Origin: Erythrophleum ivorense
Lineage: Eukaryota; Streptophyta; Magnoliopsida; Fabales; Fabaceae
Length of the DNA: 64,000 nt
Reading direction: 5' to 3'
NCBI GenBank assembly: GCA_026724425.1
Contig: JAIUCV010000001.1
Span: forward strand, 16,474,556-16,538,555
The position numbers were made by a program, and so were the translations under genes. Below the pieces are notes generated by a model, which was not told where the DNA came from, searched no databases, and worked only from the letters and a program-made list of their open reading frames with translations. Shown piece after piece: positions 1-11,080 of this stretch (the stretch's first letter is position 1; each line of letters opens with the position of its first letter).

Positions 1-741
1 GAAAGGGAAATGGAGGAGAAGAGATTTGCTAAGGAAAGAGCATGAAAAATAACCAAAAATTCATACTTTTCACCTTGTCTTTCTCCTTCCTTCATCCTCC
101 TCTTGGTGTGCCTCATCCCTTAAGGTTTTCTTCTAGTCTAGGGCAGAAACATAATGGGCTGAATGAATGAGGAGGTGGGGCGCAACTTATATATAGGTGG
201 AGGAAGGAAGACTTTTCAAAAATTCTCATTTTACCCTTCGTTCTTAGCATTTTCATTTCTAATTTATTTTAGCCCCTTTTTGAAAATCATCTTTTTCATT
301 ATAAAATTTAGATTCCTAATTTAGTAAAATGCATTTGAAATCACTCAAATCGGAGCAAAAACCTTCCCGAACGAATCTGTCAAAGTTTGGGTATACCAAC
401 ATTGAAACACGTCCACCGAAGAGGCTTTAGTTGTCCTGGGACTTCCTATGGTTTTCAGTATCTCTGAGAACCCTGGAGAACTTAAAAATTTCATTTAAAA
501 AGTCCTCCTATGAGAATTTTAAAATTTCATCAAAATGATAAAAATGCCCTTACGTTTTGTCAACCTTTTGTTACATTTTATTTCTTCAATCTAGCTCTAG
601 TTTTTTTTTTGTCTAAGCCTGGGATTCTCATTTTTAGGAGTCTAGAATGCTTTTCAAATTTTTGAGACCTTAACTAAGTCATTTTGAGGGACTTGCTTTT
701 ATATTCGGTAAATTTCATTTGTTTTATGGAGAAAATGTAAG
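1..741 (-). mobile_element. 5' part of a minus-strand family-A LTR, cut by the window start
   Basis: Read on the minus strand, this matches the first several hundred bases of the long LTR at 6563-10189 and of the solo LTRs at 19181 and 55232. The shared blocks are a CAAGTCCC motif near the LTR start (complement at 688-700), a 'ggttctcagag'-like block, and a run around 'attttatgatgg'. A TATA-like ttatatatag lies at 187-196 on the minus strand, and a donor-like AAGGTGAAAA (complement near 75-85) follows it. The LTR start is at about 741. The rest lies outside the window, so solo or full-element status cannot be decided. Confidence 0.8.
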
Positions 742-764
742 TTATGTTTCTTACATTTTTTCTC
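728..764. repeat. Palindrome at a head-to-head LTR junction
   Basis: The arms 729-741 (gagaaaatgtaag) and 750-764 (cttacattttttctc) are inverted copies separated by 8 bp. Each arm looks like a decayed LTR 5' terminus (TGTAACATTTTCTC type). The junction therefore looks like two LTR starts facing each other. Confidence 0.65.
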
Positions 765-1841
765 ATTTTTAGAGAACTGGATATTATATTTCTCATGTGC
801 CCAAGTGGTCTTAGTTCAAGGGGAAGACCATTTGGCACTTAAAAGAACCATTTTTGGACAAAAAATGACCCTTACCTGACCAAATGAGCTATTTTAAGGT
901 GAAGATTTTGCACACATATAGATCTCATATAGAGCTTTTTGTTGGTCTAAGAATCACATTATTTGGAGGTCTATAGAATTTTTTATGATTTTTTAAAGTT
1001 CAGCTCAGATGTTGGTTTTGGTCTGGGCACTATTCACTTAAGTAGATTTCATTTTCGTGTCATCCAAGGGCTAAAGGAGGTCTAATAGTTCTAAAATTTT
1101 ACATGGATAAACTAGATATTCATATGATATGTAGCAATTAGAAGCACCTTATTTGGAAGTTTGTAGAAAGAGAAATAAATTTTTGAAGTTTTACATTAGA
1201 ACTGGTGATGCCAGCTGACCTTGTGTACAATTTCATTATAATTTAGTTCCTAAACAAGCTTAACACAGTCTGAACTTATTTTTCTCATAAAGTTAACCTC
1301 CACATCTTTCCAGACTGATATGGTTTGCTAGGTTTTAATTTTTTTAAAATTAATTATGAATTTTTGAAGTTCATATCACTAACATATGACAGCAAACCTA
1401 GGCAGCCAGACCTTTCATGCTTTTCTATTGTCAATCGTGGTCCAGCTGGGTTTTCATGGTCTAGAATGATTGTTAATCTACATCCAAACCTTTCTGAAAA
1501 GCTATCATTTGCTTGATTTTAATTTTTCTAAAATTAATTATAATTTTTCAAAGTTTGTGGTAGAAATTTAAATTCTGGACCTATGGCAAAAATTCCATTT
1601 TTCTGATGTATGCTCCTAAATCGAATTGTATGGGATGTTTTGCAATGGTTATGACTTGTTTAGATGGAATATGAGTAGAGGATGATGTTGGAGAGTCCAT
1701 GGAGCAAAATTTGAATTTTTAAAATATTACACAACACTAAAATATTCCATTATTTTATTCCATTTTCCTTGAAACTCATGTATGAAGCATGTATGAGGCT
1801 TAATGTATGGAAAAGTGAGGCTAAAATAATATGGTGTTACA
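750..1841 (+). mobile_element. Left LTR of element 1, internally deleted
   Basis: Positions from about 790 to 1841 align with about 9128-10189 of the right LTR, including the block around 'gtggtcttag' and the terminus 'atggtgttaca'. About 40 bp of LTR-start-like sequence (750-790) precedes it. Roughly 2.5 kb present in the right LTR is missing between these parts. Confidence 0.75.
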
Positions 1842-1844
1842 TTT

Positions 1845-1856
1845 TGGTATCAGGGC
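1845..1856 (+). other. Primer binding site (initiator tRNA-Met), element 1
   Basis: tggtatcagggc starts 3 bp after the LTR end at 1841. It matches the usual plant Gypsy site complementary to initiator tRNA-Met (tggtatcagagc) with one change. Confidence 0.85.
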
Positions 1857-2000
1857 TTCGGTTCAGGCACTTTAAGGTGGGTTATGGCTTGAGAATGTGA
1901 CTTGCTATATGTTTACGCACTATACATGGATGATTTGAGTATGGAAATGTGGCGTGTGTTCATATTTGGTATTAAACTATGTTAATGTCATTTTAGAAAG

Positions 2001-3180
2001 ATGGTGAACACACGAATAGGTAGAGGCAGGCCTCCCAAAATAGATAGACCCAAGCCCAGAGATGCTAGAGCCGAGCCTAGTGATCTGATGGTTGGAGCCT
2101 TACAAGCCATTATAGCTCACCTCAATCAACAGCAAGCCATGATCATGCAATTACAAGAAAGGTTTGCACATATAGATACTGAGAGGCTTTCTCCTCTTCC
2201 ACCACAGCACTCAGACCATCCAAAGGATTTAGAGGTGGTCCCCTCTAGCACCCACATACTTCTCAGACTCCACCAGCTCAAACACCTCCCATTCCAAAGC
2301 AGCCTTCCATGAGGCAAGTTATAGCTCAATTCAGGAAGTTCGGGCCTCCTACCTTTGAGGTGAACTTAACACAGAGAAAACCAATGCTTGAATTATATAG
2401 TTAGAGAAGATCTTTTAAGTAATGGAGTGTACATCTGAGTAGAAGGCCATAATGGCCATTTTTCAGTTAGAGAAAGAAGTAGACTACTGGTGGAGAAGCA
2501 TTAAGCCAATACTAAAGTCAAGGAACCTCTTGATCACTTAGGAGACATTCCTCTAGGCCTTTTATGAAAGATACTTCCCTAGTTCCATCCCAGATCAGAA
2601 GGAGTCAGAGTTTACACTCTTGAGATAGACTGAGAGGATGTCCATAGACTAGTATGTGGTGAAGTTTGTTGAGCTCTCCTAATATTCCTTGTATCTTTAG
2701 AAATATGATGATGAGGACAGAGAGCAGATAAGTTAGAGAAAAGGCTATTGCCTGAGATTAGAAATAGGGTGATGCCACAGAGGATTAGGGACTTCAATGC
2801 CCTAGTTAAGATTTGTAGAGTCACAGAGGTGAACTTAAGGATGATGCAGACAGTCCCTAGTGTTAAACCTCTACAAGAGTTATAGACCACCAGAAGCAGT
2901 AAGAGAGGTGGCAGAGGTAAGTGGCACAGAAGAGGTAAGGGCAAGAAGAGATCAACTCAGTCCACAAGAGGTAGTACCACTTCAGCAATATATAGTCAGT
3001 ATGGTAGAAATCATGGGGGCAGACTATGTTATATAAGGCAGAATGTGTGCTACAAACATGGTAGACTGAGGCACATAGCCAAAGAATGTACACAACTTGC
3101 ACAGCAGAGGGAGGTAGGTCTTGCACAAAGACCACAAACCCAGGGTAGAGTCTTCGCCCTAACACAGTAGGAGGCTAGTT
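2001..3180 (+). pseudogene. gag: gag of element 1 (nucleocapsid polyprotein), broken
   Basis: Gag packages the element RNA in virus-like particles. The start ATG at 2001 is followed by MVNTRIGRGRPP, a basic N-terminus like that of element 2 (MVETRQGKGRGRPP at 34753), which supports this start. The open frame ends at 2312 and later parts carry many TAG/TAA stops. Near 3049-3090 a zinc-knuckle remnant reads CYKHGRLRHIAKEC, in which the second Cys and one Gly of the CCHC knuckle are lost. Identity rests on position, the N-terminus and this knuckle. Confidence 0.75.
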
Positions 3181-3191
3181 AATCCCTGAAT

Positions 3192-3392
3192 TTGATTCAA
3201 GGTACTATTAGAATTAATGATTATTCTATACTTGTACTTTTTGATTCGGGTGCTAGGTACTCTTTTATATCTTATGACTGTGCTAGGAGGTTAGGTCTGG
3301 GTATACATATATTGCCATATGATTTACATCTGTCCATCCCTACAAGAAACAGAGTTGTTACATCCCATGCTTGTTTGAATTGTGTAGTGTAA
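3192..3392 (+). pseudogene. pol: Aspartic protease domain of element 1
   Basis: Retropepsin that matures Gag-Pol. The 66-residue open stretch has the active-site motif FDSGARYSFIS near residue 18, that is hydrophobic-hydrophobic-D-S-G, with the catalytic Asp and Gly intact. A similar stretch at 35898 in element 2 confirms the domain. The fold is cut by stops after 3392, so no complete enzyme is encoded. It follows gag and precedes the reverse transcriptase in normal Gypsy order. Confidence 0.8.
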
Positions 3393-3779
3393 TTTAACCA
3401 TTGTTTTACCACACTTGATTTGACATGCATGTCTCTTATTGACATTGACTTGATTATTGGTATGAATTGGATGTCTACAAATAATGCTACACTTGATTGC
3501 GATCATAGATGCATTTCTTTACCTAAATGTGGAACTATGTCTAGTATTAGGATTGAGCTAGCTTTCATGACTACCTCCTAAGCTAAGAGGTCACTAAAGC
3601 ATGGTTGTTAAGAGTTTATAGTTTTATTTTCAGTCCAAGCTGAGGTAGAAGAGGGTATATATGAGATCCCTATAGTGAGAGAGTTCTCAAAGATTTTTTC
3701 CAAGGAGATTAGTGGACTACCCTTAAATAGAGAGGTTGAATTTGTTATAAACATCATACCTGGGGGATCTAATGTCTAA

Positions 3780-4560
3780 GGCCCTATATAGGATAGCTCC
3801 CATTGAGCTAGTAAAGCTAAATAAACAAATAAAAGAGCTTTTAAAGAAAGGTTTTGTCAGACCTAGTGTATTACTATAGGAATTTCTAGTTTTATTCATA
3901 AAGAATAAAGACGAGAGTCGTAGGCTATGTATAGATTATAGGAAGTTTAACAAGCTTACTGTCAAGATAGATGACTTCCTAGACTAGCTAGTAGGAGCAT
4001 TAGTATTCTCTAAGATAGACCTCAGGTCAGGGTATCACCAGCTCAGGATCAAGGCTGAGGATATCCTAAAGACAGGCTTCAAAACTAGGTACGGGCACTA
4101 TGAGTTTCTAGTTATGCCCTTTAGGTTGATGAATGCACTTATGGTGTTTAGGCCATACTTGGATAGATTTATAGTGGTCTTCATAAATGGCATTCTCATC
4201 TATTCAAAGAATAAGGAAGAGCATGAGCAGCACCTAAGATTAGCCCTAGAAACCTTGTGAGAAAAGTAGTTGTACGCTAAACTTAGTAAGTGAAAATTTT
4301 AGCTCACTGAGGTTCAGTTCCTAAGCCATGTGATCTTCTAGGCAGGGGTTGTAGTAGATTTCCATAAAGTAGAGATAGTGTTACAATGGGAGAGACTTAA
4401 GATAATGATAAAGATCAGGAGCTTTCTAGGTTTAGCGGGGTATTATAGGAGGTTCATTTAGGGCTTTTCTTAGATAGTGACGCCACTGACTAGGCTTATT
4501 AGAAAGAAAAAAACATTTGTGTGGGATGAAAAGTGTGAGAAGAGTTTTCAAGAGTTGAAG
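3780..4560 (+). pseudogene. pol: Reverse transcriptase domain of element 1, catalytically dead
   Basis: RNA-directed DNA polymerase. Recognisable blocks in order: RRLCIDYRKFNKLTVK (fingers), [28 protein letters not shown], then FINGILIYS. The last block is the catalytic loop, which in element 2 is FIDDILVYS, so both metal-binding aspartates are lost. Compared with element 2 there are two small in-frame deletions: about 7 residues just after TVK, and about 8 residues before RPYLD. TAG stops interrupt the frame repeatedly. Confidence 0.88.
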
Positions 4561-5000
4561 CATAGGTAAACCATAGCCCCAGTTCTAGTGCTTCTTGACC
4601 CTAAAGAGACTTTCGTAGTCTATAGTGATGCTTTAAAGAAGAGGTTAGGATATGTGCTTATGTAGAGGGCAAAGTGGTAGCTTATGCTTCTAGACAGCTG
4701 GAATCCCATGAGGAAAACTATCCCACCCATGATTTAGAGCTAGCAGCAGTGGTATTTGTACTTAAGATATGGAGACACTACCTGTATAGAGTAGTTATAG
4801 AAATCTATAGTGACCATAAAAGCCTTAAGTATCTATTTGAGTAGAAAGAATTAAATATGCGACATATGAGGTGGTTAGAGTTCCTAAAAGATTATGATTT
4901 CACTTTGAAATGCCACCCAAGTAAGGCTAATGTGGTTGCAGATGCCCTAAGTAGGAAATCCATACATATGGCTTTCATGATGATCTGAGAGCAGGAATTG
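4560..5000 (+). pseudogene. pol: RNase H domain of element 1
   Basis: Degrades RNA in the RNA:DNA hybrid during reverse transcription. Visible are [17 protein letters not shown] (first catalytic Asp), then after a frame change a [19 protein letters not shown] block, [12 protein letters not shown], and [11 protein letters not shown] at the end. The same blocks occur in element 2 at 37400-37780. A frameshift near 4665 and TAG codons break the frame. Directly downstream of the reverse transcriptase. Confidence 0.85.
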
Positions 5001-5139
5001 ATTGAGAGGTTCAGAGATATGAATCTCTTGTGTAAAGTGCATTTAGGAAAGTTTTTTATGAGTGAGACTCAAATAGAAAGTGACCTGAGGAGTCAGATTA
5101 GAGAGGCTTAACAAGAGGATGAGTATGTAAGGAAGATTA

Positions 5140-6300
5140 GGGCCCAGATGTCTCAGGGTAGAACTCCAAACTTTAATCTATTAGAGGATGGGATAGTGAG
5201 GTATAGGGGTAGACTGTATGTGCTTAGGAATTCAAAAATTAGAGAAAGGATATTAGAAGAGGTACATAAAAGTAAGTACACGATTCATCCAGGCAATAAC
5301 AAGATATATCACACTTTAAAGAAAATGTTTTGGTAGCTTAGGATGAAAGTAGACATAACTGAGTACGTCTTTCGGTGTCTAGGGTGTCAGAAAGTCAAGA
5401 TAGAGTATCAGAGGCCAACTGGGTTACTTTAGCCCCGAGATATCCCTGAGTGAAAGTGGGATAGTATAGCTATAAATTTTGTCAAGGGTTTACTCATGAC
5501 ATCATTGGGACATAATGCCATATGGGTGATAGTGGATAGGTTAATGAAGTCAGCACATTTCTTAGAGATGAAAGTCACTTACACTTTAGATAAGTTGGCC
5601 CAGCTATACATTAAGGAGATAGTGAAATTACATGGTGTACCTAGGAGCATAGTATCAGATAGAGATACCAGATTTACGTCGAATTTTTAAAGATCATTAC
5701 AGGATGCCCTAGGAACCAGATTAAGATTTCAGCACAGCCTATCACCTTTAGATAGATAGTCAGATAGAAAGGACCATCCAAACCCTAGAAGACATGTTGA
5801 GGATGTGTGTTTTAAAGCTAAAGGGTAACTGGGATATATACTTACCTCTTGTAGAATTTGCCTATAATAACAGTTATCATGCTGGTATCCAGATGGGAAC
5901 GTATGAGGCATTGTATGGGATGAAGTGTAGGTCCCCAGTGTGTTGGATTGAGCTTAAAGAGAAGAGCCTCATAAGCCCAGATTTAGTGGACCAGACCTCT
6001 AAACAATTAGAAACCATAAGAAAGAAACTTCTAATGGCATAGAGTAGATAGAAAAGTTATGTAGATAAAAGGAGAAGGTAGTTAGAGTTTAAGGTTGGAG
6101 ACTATGTTTTTGTTAGGGTGTCTCCAATCACAGGGATAGATAGGTCTATTAAAAGTAGAAAGTTCAGTTTAAAGTACATAGGTCCATTCCAAATTATTGA
6201 TAAAGTTAGACCTGTGGCCTATCGACTTGCCCTTCCTCCGAACCTAAGCCAAATACATGATGTTCTCCATGTATCTCAGTTTAAAAAGTATTAGCCCGAC
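5140..6300 (+). pseudogene. pol: Integrase of element 1
   Basis: Inserts the cDNA into chromosomes. The zinc-binding part reads [10 protein letters not shown]...CLGC (about 5264-5390). The catalytic core has AIWVIVDRL (first Asp) and [14 protein letters not shown] (second Asp) within 5496-5690. A frameshift near 5750 removes the region of the third acidic residue from this frame. The frame resumes at 5794-6042 with EFAYNNSYHAGIQMGTYEALYG, a conserved integrase block. The C-terminal part to about 6290 includes a VSPITG-like segment. Confidence 0.87.
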
Positions 6301-6369
6301 CCCTCACATGTCATAAAATATAAAAATGTACAGTTACAAGATAATCCATCTTATATAGTATCACCAGAT

Positions 6370-6513
6370 CAGATAGTAAATGTTAGACTTAAGTAGTTAC
6401 AGAATAAGATAATACTGCTGGTGAAAGTGATTCGGAAGGGACTATCTCTTGAGAAAGCTACCTGGGAGCTAGAGAAAGACATGAGAAAGAAGTATCTAGA
6501 GCTATTTCCCTGA
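6370..6513 (+). pseudogene. pol: Chromodomain of element 1 Pol
   Basis: C-terminal chromodomain, thought in chromoviruses to steer integration to heterochromatin. Translation shows LLVKVIRKGLSLEKATWELE and a terminal KYLELFP before TGA at 6511-6513. The aligned domain of element 2 is at about 39165-39316. One stop lies near its start. It belongs to the degenerate group of chromodomains lacking some aromatic-cage residues, as far as I can see. Confidence 0.8.
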
Positions 6514-6549
6514 GGTATGTATTTAAATTTCAAGGACAAAATTTTATTT

Positions 6550-6562
6550 AAGGTGGTAGAAA
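6550..6562 (+). other. Polypurine tract, element 1
   Basis: aaggtggtagaaa lies directly before the right LTR start TGTAACACCC. It follows the block 'tttcaaggacaaaattttat', which resembles the sequence before the polypurine tract in element 2. It is the expected plus-strand primer. Confidence 0.8.
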
Positions 6563-9500
6563 TGTAACACCCGATTTTTCATAAAACTATCAAAATGAGT
6601 CAGTTTGAAAAGCAAGTCCCTTGAAATGAGAGATTTGAGGCTAAATAAAATTAGGACAAAATTTTAAATAATAGAAAATGAGGATCCAAGGTCTAAGATA
6701 CTTGAAAACTGAAGCCAGTGTAGTTTAATAAAATGGCCAAAAGCATAATGGCATTTTTGTAAATATAGGAACTTTTTAAAAAACACATGGAAAGGCTTTT
6801 TAAATGAAAAATTTGAGCTTTTCAGGGTTCTCAGAGGCTTTGAAAGTGATGGGAACTACTAGGATAGTTAAAATTCCTTTGGTGTACGTTTTTTAGTATT
6901 GATTAACCCAAACTTTGACCTTTTCATTTTAGAACATTTTAAATCCAAATTGAGTGATTTCAAAGCTATTTTAGAAATTAGAGGATTTAAATTTTATGAT
7001 GGAAAGACAATTCTAAAAAAGGAGTTAAAATAAGTTCAAACGGGGAAAACCAAATTTAGAGACATAGTTAGAATTATAAAATTATAAAAAAGTGAACCAC
7101 CTTATATTATGAACATCCAGAACTCTTCCCCATCTCTTGACTGACTTATGGCTAACTGAAAACAAAATCAAAGGCTTCTTGAAGTGGTGCACGAAGGGAG
7201 AGCAAAAGGAGGAGAAAGAAAGCCTTGAAAGTGTAAGATTTAACCATATTTTCCTACTCCTTGCTTTGTTAAACTCATTCCCCTCTTCTTCCTCTTCCTT
7301 CTTATGGTTTTAGTGACTAAATAGGTGTTAATATGTGTTTGGTTTAGGAGAGGGAAGATAGAATTTGGAAGTGCTCTTGGAGGCATAAGAAAGTGCCCTT
7401 GGAAGGTATGTAAACAAGGTAAGAAACTATAGTTTTTGTTGCTTCTCCTTGCTTACTTCCTTTATGGTAATTTTGTTCAACTTAGGGCCTATTCCATAGG
7501 AGATAAATTTTGACATATTAAGGTAGGATTAGTGGTTCTAAGGTGTGAGGATTAGAAAGATACAAGTGGAATTAATTAAGAAGCAAAAGAGAACTAAGAA
7601 TGGAAACATAGGGATTCATATACATATGGCAAAATCTGATTTTATCCAAGGGTATTCTAGGTTATGTGAGAGTTTAAATGAGTTCCTAAGACCCCTAAGA
7701 AGCTTCCCAAGTGCCTCTTCCTTCAAGGAAAAATTTAAAACTTCATGATCCTAAAACAATGTATAAGCCTCAACCTAGAAGGGTTCAAGCACCTAGGGAG
7801 TGTTTTGAATCTTTCTAGGCCTAGATTTGCATCATATATGGGAGAATATGAGAGGAAGCCTTAGGAAAAATTTAGAAAGCCTAAGATGTGAGATGGAGGT
7901 GTAGGTATAAGTTCCATAGTGTGACTTAAAGAAACAACATATAGTTAGGCTCCTTAAAATGATTATGTGATGACTCCAAAGAGTCTTAATGGAGTCAAGA
8001 GTCATAGATGAAAGGAGAGAATGGAGCCAAGATCATGAATCCTTAAGGTTACTTTATTAGGTACTTTATGGAACCATAATTGAACCAAATAAGAATTGAA
8101 ACTTTTCTAAAGTGTGTGTGGTGTTAGAGTTTGTTTCAAGAGTGTAATTGGGTCCTATTTGATGTGTTTAGGCTAAAGGAATCCTACTCCACCCATTTGC
8201 AAAGGTGTAGCTAAAGGAAGAGGAGAGAAAATAAGCAAAAGTGTGTATTTTTGCATTCAAGATAGCTTTCTAACCTTTCTCTCATGCATGCTTAGTTGTT
8301 TTCTTGTCTTTGGATATATGTATATATGATTTTACCATGAGAAATTTTTCTCATGATTTTTTACATGCCATGGTACCATTATGTGCATAATATGTGTTTC
8401 ATGAATGATGGTTAGTTTGAATGAACTTGGTGAAGCCAAAAGTCCCTTATTAAAAGTGAAAATGAGCCAAGAGTTCCTAGGATTAGGTGAGACAAAACCA
8501 AAAGTCTCAAAAAGAGTGAGGCTTAGTCAAAAGTTTCTTGAAAATGGGTGAGACAAGTCCAAAACTTCTAAGGAAAAAGGGTGAGGCTAAACCAATACTC
8601 TTAAAGGCCAACATATGATGTGTATGAGTTTCTTACATATGAAAATGATTCTATGTATGATTATTAGTAGCAAAATATTCATATATGCATCCTTTACCTT
8701 GAAAGCATGGCTATTATGTGTGATGAAAAGGTTAAGAGTTATTGAGATTCTTAAAATCTCATTCTTCTCTTTCTATTGCCTAAACATGTCTAGGTGGACC
8801 AAGTGAACCAAGAGATGAAAGCCACCACACGTGAAGAAGAGAGATTGACAAAGAATTATGTTATCTAGTCATTTTGGAACCATATTGTTAGTAAATGATG
8901 TAACCCCATGTTGTAAATGATATCTAGCCACTTGAATATATGGACAAACATGGAAATATGATATATGTATGGGAATTGAAAGTATATGAATGAGAATGGA
9001 TGTTTTTGATATTAAGATGTATGGAAGTGTCCTTAAGAACTTGTGTATGTGAATAATTGGGGTAGCAATTTTATGATATATGGATATTTGAACTCCTTAG
9101 ACAAGTTTAATGGTGTGTTTTGAAGCTTTCCCACGTGCCTGAGTGGTCTTAGTTTAAAGGGAAGACCATTTAGCACTTAAATGACCCATTTTGTGAGCTG
9201 AACCCCAACCTTACCAAATGAGCGATTTTAAGGCTAAAATTTTTCACACATATAGATCTCATATAGAGCTTTTTGATGGTCTTAGAACTGCATTATTTAG
9301 GGTCTATAAAATTTCTTATGATTTTTTAAAGTTTAGTTAAGAAGTTGGTTTTGGTCTAGGCACTATTCACTTAAGTAGATTTTATTTTTGTATTATTTGT
9401 GAGCTAAACAAGGTCCAATGGTTTTGAAATTTACATGGAGAAACTAAATATTTATAGTGATCTGTAGCAATTGGAAGCACCTCATTTGGAGTCTGTAGAG

Positions 9501-10189
9501 AGAGAAATGAATTTTTGAAGTTTTGTATCAGAACTAGTGACCCCAGCCAACCTTATATAGTTTCATTATAATTCAATTCTTAAATGAGCTTAACATGGTC
9601 TGAACTTATTTTTTCCATAAATTTAACATCTATAGCTTTCTAGAATCATATGGTTTGTTAGGTTTTGATTTTTTTAGAATTAGTTATGAATTTTTGAAGT
9701 TTATACCAATAACTTGTGATAACAAACTTAAGTAGCTGGACCTTTTGTGCTTCTATTTTTTCAATCATGGTTCATCTGGGTTTTCATGGCTTGGAATGAT
9801 TTTTTATTTATAGTTGACATCTAGAAATTTCTAGAAAGCTATCATTTGCTTGATTTTAATTTTTTTTAGAATTAATTATGATTTTCTAAAGTTGGTAGCA
9901 GAAACTTAAATTCTAAATCTATGGCAAAAACTCTATTTTTCTGATGTGTGGTTCTTAAACTGAATTGTATGGGATGTTTGGCAATGGTTATAACTTGTTT
10001 AAATGGAATGTGAGTAGGGAATGCTATTAGGGAGTTCACAAGGTCCAAGGAATGAAATTTGAATTTTTAAAATACTACACAACGCTAAAATATTCCATTA
10101 TTTTATTCTATTTTCCTTGAAACTTATATATGAAGCATGTATGAGGCTTAATGTATGGGAAAGTGAGGCTAAAATAATATGGTCTTACA
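6563..10189 (+). mobile_element. Right LTR of element 1 (family A, 3627 bp)
   Basis: Runs from TGTAACACCC to ...ggtcttaca. It contains a TATA-like cttatattatg near 7103, a donor-like AAG|GTAAG at 7419, an acceptor-like GTGTTTAG ending at 8171, a 90-bp block ending at 8261 whose donor is mutated to AT, a minisatellite at about 8430-8610, a hairpin at 8743-8761, and an acceptor-like CTAG|GTGG at 8793. No long ORF is present. The small ORFs at 7545 and 8615 look like chance reading frames. Solo LTRs at 19181 and 55232 have nearly the same length. Confidence 0.92.
8430..8610 (+). repeat. LTR minisatellite, element 1 right LTR
   Basis: About five degenerate units of roughly 30 bp of the type gtgaggc...ccaaaagtc. 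The unit has diverged more here than at 27195. Confidence 0.75.
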
Positions 10190-11080
10190 ATGAGAAAAGT
10201 CAAAAAGTAGCTTTCCAGAGTTATAGTTAGATAAATTACTACTCAACATATATTAAACCTGACTAAAGGATAAAGTGATCCCTATATGCATATAGAAAGA
10301 GGTTAGGTGTAGCTCTTTTGATGGGGTAAGTGGTAAACCATGTCTCCAAAGTTGAAACTATTAGAAAAATTAGCATCCCACAAGGATTCAGTATCAGTCA
10401 GTGGTAGTTGCTCTTCAATATTAGCATGAAAGATTAAAGGGTCATGCCAGTCAGTTAGTAAGATGAGGGATAAGTAGCTAGAACATGAGGCTATGATAAG
10501 GGGAACTATGAATCATGACTATAAGATGAGCTAGTGAGAAAAAAAGTAAGTTAAAGTGTGGACTAAATGCTTAAGTAAGTGAGTTAAGTAGGCAGATAAA
10601 AGTTCTGATGGCTGTCAATGAATAAAGAAAGATAATGAGGCTTTATAGAAAGCCATTAGGAGATGATAAGGGAGATTTAATACTAAATAAGAAATCTTCG
10701 AAGGCATATGACAATAAGTCCACTAAACAGGAAAGTCAACCCCTACAAATAGGTTAAGACTAATTAGATGTGAAAATGTAAGCTCTCTTAAAAAATAGGC
10801 TAGAGTTATAAAAGTACATTTTAGTGTCTGAAGCCACTTTCCCTTGTGATAAGAGCCAGTTATATGCTTTATAGTAATAGTACAGAGAATGAGAAGCAAA
10901 CATAATAAGCTAGTAACGTAAATTCCCTGGCAGAAAGAAATTTAAAAAAGCCTAGCCTCTAAAAGAAGTAGATAGAGCCAGGAACAAGGGAAAGAAAGGG
11001 CCAATTAATGAGAATATGAGAAAAACTAGGTGAGATTACCCTTAAATTTTGAGGACAAAATTTATTTAAAGGGGGAGAAA
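10190..11080 (+). mobile_element. 3' internal tail of a truncated LTR element
   Basis: This stretch has no recognisable protein domain; I translated it and saw only short frames full of stops. It ends with a block like that preceding the polypurine tract in elements 1 and 2 ('aaattttgaggacaaaat' at 11044-11061), then a polypurine tract and an LTR. It is therefore the 3' end of the internal region of another Gypsy element whose 5' part was lost or lies beyond element 1. Confidence 0.65.
11068..11080 (+). other. Polypurine tract of the truncated element
   Basis: aaagggggagaaa directly precedes the LTR start at 11081. Confidence 0.8.

Larger units (their letters stand above)
750..10189 (+). mobile_element. 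Chromovirus element 1 (Ty3/Gypsy, Tekay/Del-like), decayed
   Basis: An LTR retrotransposon with the order left LTR remnant, tRNA-Met primer site, gag, protease, reverse transcriptase, RNase H, integrase, chromodomain, polypurine tract and right LTR. Integrase after RNase H is the Ty3/Gypsy order, and the C-terminal chromodomain marks a chromovirus. The LTR termini are TG...CA. No target-site duplication is visible: the right flank is atgag, and the left end is fused to an inverted LTR. Stop codons, mostly TAG, and small deletions occur throughout, so it cannot move on its own. Confidence 0.9.

Noticed and set aside
10190..11080. Integrase or chromodomain in the truncated element tail
   Set aside because: None of the three plus-strand frames shows the HHCC, DDE or chromodomain blocks that are obvious in elements 1 and 2.
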